DNA from: Pseudomonadota bacterium
GTDB taxonomy: Bacteria > Pseudomonadota > Gammaproteobacteria > Steroidobacterales > Steroidobacteraceae
Direction: 5' to 3'
Length of the DNA stretch: 64,000 nt
NCBI GenBank assembly: GCA_021826035.1
Contig: JAKBBE010000002.1
Location: forward strand, 25,519-89,518
The translations under genes were made by a program, and so were the position numbers. Under the pieces are notes generated by a model. The model was not told where the DNA came from, did no database searches, and saw only the letters and a program-made list of their open reading frames with translations. Positions 59,200-64,000 of the stretch are shown here, one piece after another (the first letter of the stretch is position 1; every line of letters begins with the position of its first letter).

Positions 59200-60344
59200 T
59201 GTCCATCGCACTGCTCAATGCGCGGGTGCTGCGCGACCGCCAGCTCCTCGAGGACCACTGTGTACTGATCGACGGGGCGCGGATCGTGGACATCGTGCCC
59301 GCCGCGCAGGCGCGCGGCCCGGGGATCGAGCGGGTGGATCTCGGCGGCGGGCTGCTGCTCCCAGGGTTCATCGACACACAGGTCAACGGCGGCGGCGGAG
59401 TGCTGTTCAACGACGCCCCGAGCGTCGAGGCGATCCGCCAGATCGGACGCGCGCACCGCCGATTCGGCACCACCGGATTCATGCCGACGCTGATCAGCAC
59501 CGACCTCGAGGTCGTCGCACAAGCCATCAGCGCCACGCGAGGCGCACTCGCGAGCGGTGTACCGGGGGTGCTCGGCATCCACATCGAGGGGCCGTTTCTC
59601 AGCGTCGAGCGCAAGGGTGTGCACGATCAGGCGAAGTTGCGCGAACTCGACGAGAGCGCCGTGGGCCTGCTGAGCTCCCTCGGCGCCGGACGCACCATCG
59701 TCACCCTCGCCCCCGAAGTGACCACCCCTGAGATCATTCAGCGGCTTACCGACGCGGGCGTCATCGTCTCGGCCGGCCACACCAATGCCACCTATGCGGA
59801 GGTGACCGAAGCGCTGCGTCACGGACTGCGCGGCTTTACGCACCTGTTTAACGCCATGTCGCAGCTGACGAGCCGCGAGCCGGGCGCTGTGGGCGCGGCG
59901 CTCGAGGATCCGGCAAGCTGGTGCGGCATCATCGTCGACGGCGAGCATATCGCCCCGACGGTGCTGCGTCTGGCGCTGCGCTGCAAGCCGCACGAGCGTT
60001 TCATGCTGGTGACCGACGCGATGCCCGCGCTCGGCACGGATCTGAGTACTTTCGAGCTGCAGGGCCGGCGGATCATCGTATCCGGAGCGGTGTGCTACGA
60101 CGAGGATGGCCGGCTCGCCGGCTCAAACATCGACTTGGCCAGCTGCGTGCGCAACGCCATGGCGCTGCTCGGCCTGCCGCTGCACGAGGCGGTACACATG
60201 GCGAGCCTGTATCCGGCCCAGTTCCTCGGACTCGCCGCGCAGCTCGGGCGCATCGAGCCGGGCTACCGGGCCAACCTGGTACTGACCGACGAGTCACTGC
60301 ACGTGCGCGCCACCTGGATCGACGGGCAGCGCGAGGACGCTTAA
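59199..60344 (+). CDS. nagA: N-acetylglucosamine-6-phosphate deacetylase
   Basis: This 381-residue amidohydrolase removes acetate from GlcNAc-6-phosphate. It shows GGLLLPGFIDTQVNGGGGVLFND, the metal-ligand glutamate in GIHIEGPFLS, the histidines of VSAGHTNATY and GFTHLFNAMSQ, and the catalytic Asp in LVTDAMPALG. The ATG shares one base with the stop of the deaminase gene, so the pair is translationally coupled. Product feeds directly into the deaminase. Confidence 0.95.
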   Translation: MSIALLNARVLRDRQLLEDHCVLIDGARIVDIVPAAQARGPGIERVDLGGGLLLPGFIDTQVNGGGGVLFNDAPSVEAIRQIGRAHRRFGTTGFMPTLISTDLEVVAQAISATRGALASGVPGVLGIHIEGPFLSVERKGVHDQAKLRELDESAVGLLSSLGAGRTIVTLAPEVTTPEIIQRLTDAGVIVSAGHTNATYAEVTEALRHGLRGFTHLFNAMSQLTSREPGAVGAALEDPASWCGIIVDGEHIAPTVLRLALRCKPHERFMLVTDAMPALGTDLSTFELQGRRIIVSGAVCYDEDGRLAGSNIDLASCVRNAMALLGLPLHEAVHMASLYPAQFLGLAAQLGRIEPGYRANLVLTDESLHVRATWIDGQREDA

Positions 60345-60455
60345 TCGCAGCGGCAGGCGCCGGCGGGTTCCGCTATCCTTAGGCCGAGGATTCGGTCCAC
60401 CCTGGCGCCCGCAGCAGCGCGGCCGCTTCGGGTCGTCCGCTCAGGAGATGACCGC

Positions 60456-61775
60456 ATGTCGATCGTACGTCGCGGCGCAGCGTGGCTGCCGGCGCTGCTC
60501 GCCTTAGGTTTAAGCGGTTGCGGCAACAGCGGCGATGCTCAGATCCGTCTGCTCAATGCCAGCGCCGGCTACGCCGCGCTCGATGTGTACTTCGAGAGCA
60601 GCGGCACGGCAGGCACCCCGCAGATCAGCGACGTCGCCTCCGGTACGGTGAGCAGCTACAGCGACGTGATTCCGGCCGCGTACACGGTCTACTTCACCAG
60701 CCATGGCGTTGGGGCGGCGAACGCCCTCTCCAGCTTCAGCAAGACGCTCACCAACAGCGAGCAGCGCACCTACGTCGCTTACGGGGACAGCGGCTCGTTC
60801 GGCGTCCTGGACATCAATGAGCAGCAGAGCACCCCGAGTAGCGGCTATGCGAACGTCGAGGTGCTCAACGCCGACCCGGATGCCGGCAGCCTCGATGTGT
60901 ACTTGACCAGTCCGGGGATCCCGCTGAACAGTGCCTCGCCGAACTTCAGCGCCCTCGCCGGCGGCAAGGCGAGCGCCTTCGACGCCATCCCGCAGGGCAC
61001 GTACGAATTGCGCATCACCGGGGCGGGCAGGAACACGGACCTGCGCTTCGACCTGCCGAGCCTGAAGCTCTCCGACCAGGAGACACTCTCGCTGATCATC
61101 AGCGAGGCGCCCGGCGGCTACCTGGTCAATGTGATGGCACTGCCGCAGGGTGGCTCGCTCAGCGTCTACACCAACCCCGATGCGCGGGTGCGTGCCGCGA
61201 TCGGCGTCAGCGGGGCCAGCAGCGTCTCGGCATCCGTGGGCTCCACGACACTGCTCAGCGCGGCGCCCGCCTCGACGGTCGGCACCTACCAGCTCGTGCC
61301 CGCCGGCAGCCAGCCGGTGAGCCTGACGGTCAACGGCACGGCCATCACCGCCCCCAGCCAAAGTCTCACCGCCGGCCAGGACTATACCCTGCTCGTTTAC
61401 GGCACCCCGGCGAACGTGCAGGAGAGCTGGCTGGCCGACAGCAATATCCCGGCGCTCAGTGGTTACTCCAGCGTCCGGCTGATCAATGCCATGTCCGGCA
61501 GCGGCGACCCGCTCTCCCTTACCGTGAATTTCATGCCGGTGGCGAGCGGCGTGCCGCTGGGCTCGGATCTGCCGAGCGGCGCCGCGAGCGGCACCTCCCC
61601 GTACGACACCGAGGTGGTCGCCACCACGACCGGAACCGTGACCGTAACGGATTACACGACCTCGCAGACGCTGTACTCGCTGACCTCCGCCGCGCTCGGC
61701 TCGGGCAACGTGTACAGCATGTTCATGTTCGGCAGTACCAGCGCCCCGGTCGGGGTGTTCTCGCAGGATCGCTAG
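60456..61775 (+). CDS. DUF4397-domain lipoprotein
   Basis: This 439-residue lipoprotein (lipobox LSGC, near residue 22) has repeated DUF4397-type units: AQIRLLNASAGYAALDVYF and ANVEVLNADPDAGSLDVYL begin two copies, and SSVRLINAMSGSGDPLSLTVNF looks like a third. DUF4397 proteins are surface proteins of unknown function with beta-rich folds. GGAGA precedes the ATG. A weak hairpin (61801-61823) follows. Confidence 0.8.
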   Translation: MSIVRRGAAWLPALLALGLSGCGNSGDAQIRLLNASAGYAALDVYFESSGTAGTPQISDVASGTVSSYSDVIPAAYTVYFTSHGVGAANALSSFSKTLTNSEQRTYVAYGDSGSFGVLDINEQQSTPSSGYANVEVLNADPDAGSLDVYLTSPGIPLNSASPNFSALAGGKASAFDAIPQGTYELRITGAGRNTDLRFDLPSLKLSDQETLSLIISEAPGGYLVNVMALPQGGSLSVYTNPDARVRAAIGVSGASSVSASVGSTTLLSAAPASTVGTYQLVPAGSQPVSLTVNGTAITAPSQSLTAGQDYTLLVYGTPANVQESWLADSNIPALSGYSSVRLINAMSGSGDPLSLTVNFMPVASGVPLGSDLPSGAASGTSPYDTEVVATTTGTVTVTDYTTSQTLYSLTSAALGSGNVYSMFMFGSTSAPVGVFSQDR

Positions 61776-61917
61776 GTCGGCGGCACCGCAGGCACAAAAG
61801 CGCCGGGAACCGGAACCCCGGCGACGCGGCCCGCTCAAAGACGTTACACTAGTACTTTTTACAGCCGTTCGGCCTGAACGGACCTGAAATATCCATCCCG
61901 AGCCAAGGGGGAGATTG

Positions 61918-63804
61918 ATGAGATTCGATTGCGCTCGCGCAATACCGGGCGCCGTGGGCACCCTGCGCACCTCGATCTGCGCCGTAGGCGCGGCACTGGC
62001 CATTGCGCTCGGCGGCTGCAGTGCGAACACGCAGGTGTACAACGGCACGCCCGTCCTGACGCTCACCGGCGAGGCCGCAGGCGACTTCAGCGCCTATTCG
62101 GTAGGCCTGTACACCATCACCCTCACCCGCTCCGATGGCTACGTGGCGTACGTGCAGACCTCGGACGAGCAGGTCGATCTGACCCGCCGCACGAATCTCT
62201 CCGAACTGTTCAATGCGACCGGCGTTCCGGACGGCACCTACAAGAGCATGTCCGTGAGCCTGGATTACTCCACGCCGCTCATCTACCTGAAGGGCCAGAG
62301 CACCCCAGCGAAGGTTGAGAGCGCCTCCGGGACCGCCAACCCGGGCGTGATCACCGAGACGGTGAATTTCGATCCGTCGAATCCGCTCGTGATCGGGTTG
62401 AACAAATCCACCCCGCTCGCCCTCGACATCGACCTGGCGGCCTCGAACTCGATCGACGTCAGCACCAACACAGTCACGGTCAAGCCGTTCGTCGTCGCGA
62501 CCGTGCTGCCCTACGAGAACAATCCGCTGCGCGCGCGCGGCCAGATCGTCCTCACCAACGCAAGCGGCGGTAGCTTCACGGAGAATATCCGTCCGTTTGA
62601 CGACACCTACTATGCGGACGGTGACGTCGGGGCACTCACCGTCAACACCAGTTCGAGCACCTACTTCAACATCAACGGCACCACGTACATCGGCTCGGCC
62701 GGGCTGAACGCCATGGCCGCCCTGAATCCCGGCATCACCATCACGGCGTACGGGACGCTTGGGAACCTCTCGACGATCACACCAGCGTTGAACGCCAGCG
62801 CCGTCTATGCCGGCACCACCGTGATCAGCCAGGGCAACGAGGCGCTGCGCGGCGTGGTCACAGCCCGCAGCGGCAATACCCTGACCCTCTCCGGAGCGGA
62901 GTACATCTGCCAGGAAGGTCCTTGCTTCTCGAACGCCTCGTTCACCTACTATCCCACGGCCACGGTGACGCTGGGTTCAGGGACTGTAGTGAGCCAGGAC
63001 GGGGTCGATGCCACCAGCCTCACCACGCAATCGGTCTCGGTCGGCCAGCAGATCACGGCGCTCGGAATTGGTTCGATCAGCAGCTCGAACGCGCTCTCGA
63101 TGAATGCCAATCCCGGGCAAATCCGCTTGCAGCCAACCAGCCTCTGGGGCACGCTGAACAGCGGCGCCTCCGGCAGCGCGACGGTGAACCTGCTTGAGCT
63201 CGCCAATGACGGGCCGAGCGCCTTTTCGTTCGCCGGCACGGGGATTACGAGCAGCACGGACGCCAATGCGGCAAACTACACGCTGAACACCGGCTCGTTC
63301 GATGCCAGCACGCTCAGCGCCGGCACGCTGGTCAATGCAATCGGCATCGTCGCACCGTTCGGCGCGGCCCCTCCGGACTTCACGACCAATGCCGTGACGA
63401 ACATGGCGAGCGGCCCCTCGACGCTGATCGTAGAGTGGACATCCGGTACGACCGCGCCGTTCACCAGTGCGGGCAATTCCGGGATCGTCGTGAATCTCGG
63501 CAATACGGGCATCACATCGGCCATCCTGCGCACCGGACCGCAGATCGTGCAGCTCTCGAGCCTCTCCGCCAGCCCGACCATCATTGCGGGCTGTGCCAGC
63601 GGCACGTGCACCGGCAACTCGGAGTACGCCGTCGGTAACGCCACGAGCGGGGTCAACGTATACGACGGTGCCTCGAGCTTCATCAGCGGCCTGTCGAGCG
63701 CGATCAACGGCACGAACAAGGTGTTCAAGCTGGTAGCGATCGGCACCTACGACTCGGGCACCAACACGTTCTACACTCAGCGCATGGACGTCGCGCTCGA
63801 GTAG
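61918..63804 (+). CDS. DUF4382-like lipoprotein with Ser/Thr/Gly/Asn-rich repeats
   Basis: This 628-residue lipoprotein (lipobox LGGC) starts with a DUF4382-like domain (about residues 40-200: SAYSVGLYTITLTRSDGYVAYV, VDLTRRTNLSELF, GTYKSMSVSLDYS) and continues with beta-rich segments resembling DUF5666 (RGVVTARSGNTLTLSGAEY). There are four cysteines in the mature part. ATG 61918 has AAGGGGGAG upstream. With the preceding DUF4397 lipoprotein it may form a surface pair; function unknown. Confidence 0.75.
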   Translation: MRFDCARAIPGAVGTLRTSICAVGAALAIALGGCSANTQVYNGTPVLTLTGEAAGDFSAYSVGLYTITLTRSDGYVAYVQTSDEQVDLTRRTNLSELFNATGVPDGTYKSMSVSLDYSTPLIYLKGQSTPAKVESASGTANPGVITETVNFDPSNPLVIGLNKSTPLALDIDLAASNSIDVSTNTVTVKPFVVATVLPYENNPLRARGQIVLTNASGGSFTENIRPFDDTYYADGDVGALTVNTSSSTYFNINGTTYIGSAGLNAMAALNPGITITAYGTLGNLSTITPALNASAVYAGTTVISQGNEALRGVVTARSGNTLTLSGAEYICQEGPCFSNASFTYYPTATVTLGSGTVVSQDGVDATSLTTQSVSVGQQITALGIGSISSSNALSMNANPGQIRLQPTSLWGTLNSGASGSATVNLLELANDGPSAFSFAGTGITSSTDANAANYTLNTGSFDASTLSAGTLVNAIGIVAPFGAAPPDFTTNAVTNMASGPSTLIVEWTSGTTAPFTSAGNSGIVVNLGNTGITSAILRTGPQIVQLSSLSASPTIIAGCASGTCTGNSEYAVGNATSGVNVYDGASSFISGLSSAINGTNKVFKLVAIGTYDSGTNTFYTQRMDVALE

Positions 63805-63817
63805 CCCTTCCAGACGC

Positions 63818-63851
63818 GGTGCGCCGGGTGGCCTCGCGCCCCCGGTGCACC
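63818..63851. terminator. Hairpin between lipoprotein gene and alcohol dehydrogenase
   Basis: An 11-base stem with one G-T pair (63818-63828 with 63841-63851) lies in the gap between convergent genes. No T run. Confidence 0.5.
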
Positions 63852-63873
63852 CGCATCCCCGCCGGCGGTTCGC

Positions 63874-64000
<127 letters not shown>

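Overview
The window reads as chromosomal DNA of a high-GC gammaproteobacterium. The gene order rimP-nusA-infB-rbfA-truB-rpsO-pnp, a ZipA next to LigA, a RelE-independent DksA-GluQ pair and the block trpS-scpA-scpB-rluB all point to Gammaproteobacteria, and the FecI/FecR/TonB-receptor systems and nag genes fit the Xanthomonadales/Nevskiales/Steroidobacter side of the class. The exact genus cannot be fixed from the sequence alone.

Region 1 (1-26,920) is almost entirely housekeeping: chromosome segregation (scpAB, smc), division (zipA), replication and repair (ligA), tRNA modification (queF, gluQ, truB, a TsaC/YciO protein), translation and transcription (trpS, infB, nusA, rimP, rbfA, rpsO, pnp), stress factors (dksA, hslR), serine deaminase, a GGDEF protein and csrA. 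Notable details are a rimP leader holding two intrinsic terminators, a DksA that has lost three of its four zinc cysteines, and a gluQ without an ATG, GTG or TTG start.

Region 2 (26,974-48,231) is the accessory heart of the window: two lasso-peptide gene clusters side by side. Cluster 1 (minus strand, 26,974-37,394) has a FecI sigma factor, a FecR anti-sigma factor, a TonB-dependent receptor with a signalling (STN) domain, a cyclase (C), a fused RRE/leader peptidase (B), an ABC exporter (D) and, as the first gene of the operon, a protein with a transposase-like Y1 fold that lacks the HUH histidines and carries a DnaA-like helix-turn-helix. Its only nearby precursor candidate (53 aa, core GGLLGAKYDTGMGWQYA) lies on the other strand between fecI and the receptor gene. 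Cluster 2 starts divergently from the same 632-base intergenic region. It encodes a very small precursor (30 aa, core GTPGSALEQGVIVGFDPR with a 12-residue leader), a B protein and a C protein on the plus strand, followed on the minus strand by an S9-family lasso isopeptidase, a second STN-type TonB receptor, FecR and FecI. Cluster 1 has the exporter but no isopeptidase, and cluster 2 the reverse. Much of cluster 2 is clearly lower in GC than its surroundings.

Region 3 (48,567-60,344) is a chitin/N-acetylglucosamine utilisation locus: GlcNAc PTS permease with two EIIB domains, EIIA-HPr-EI fusion, secreted GH18 chitinase, a large TonB receptor, a GntR-type regulator with candidate operators, a SIS-type glucosamine-6-phosphate deaminase and NagA. 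Together these would degrade chitin, import the products across both membranes and deliver fructose-6-phosphate.

Region 4 (60,456-64,000) holds two surface-type lipoproteins (DUF4397 and DUF4382-like) and the C-terminal end of a class III alcohol dehydrogenase. No tRNA, rRNA, CRISPR array or intact insertion sequence was seen.
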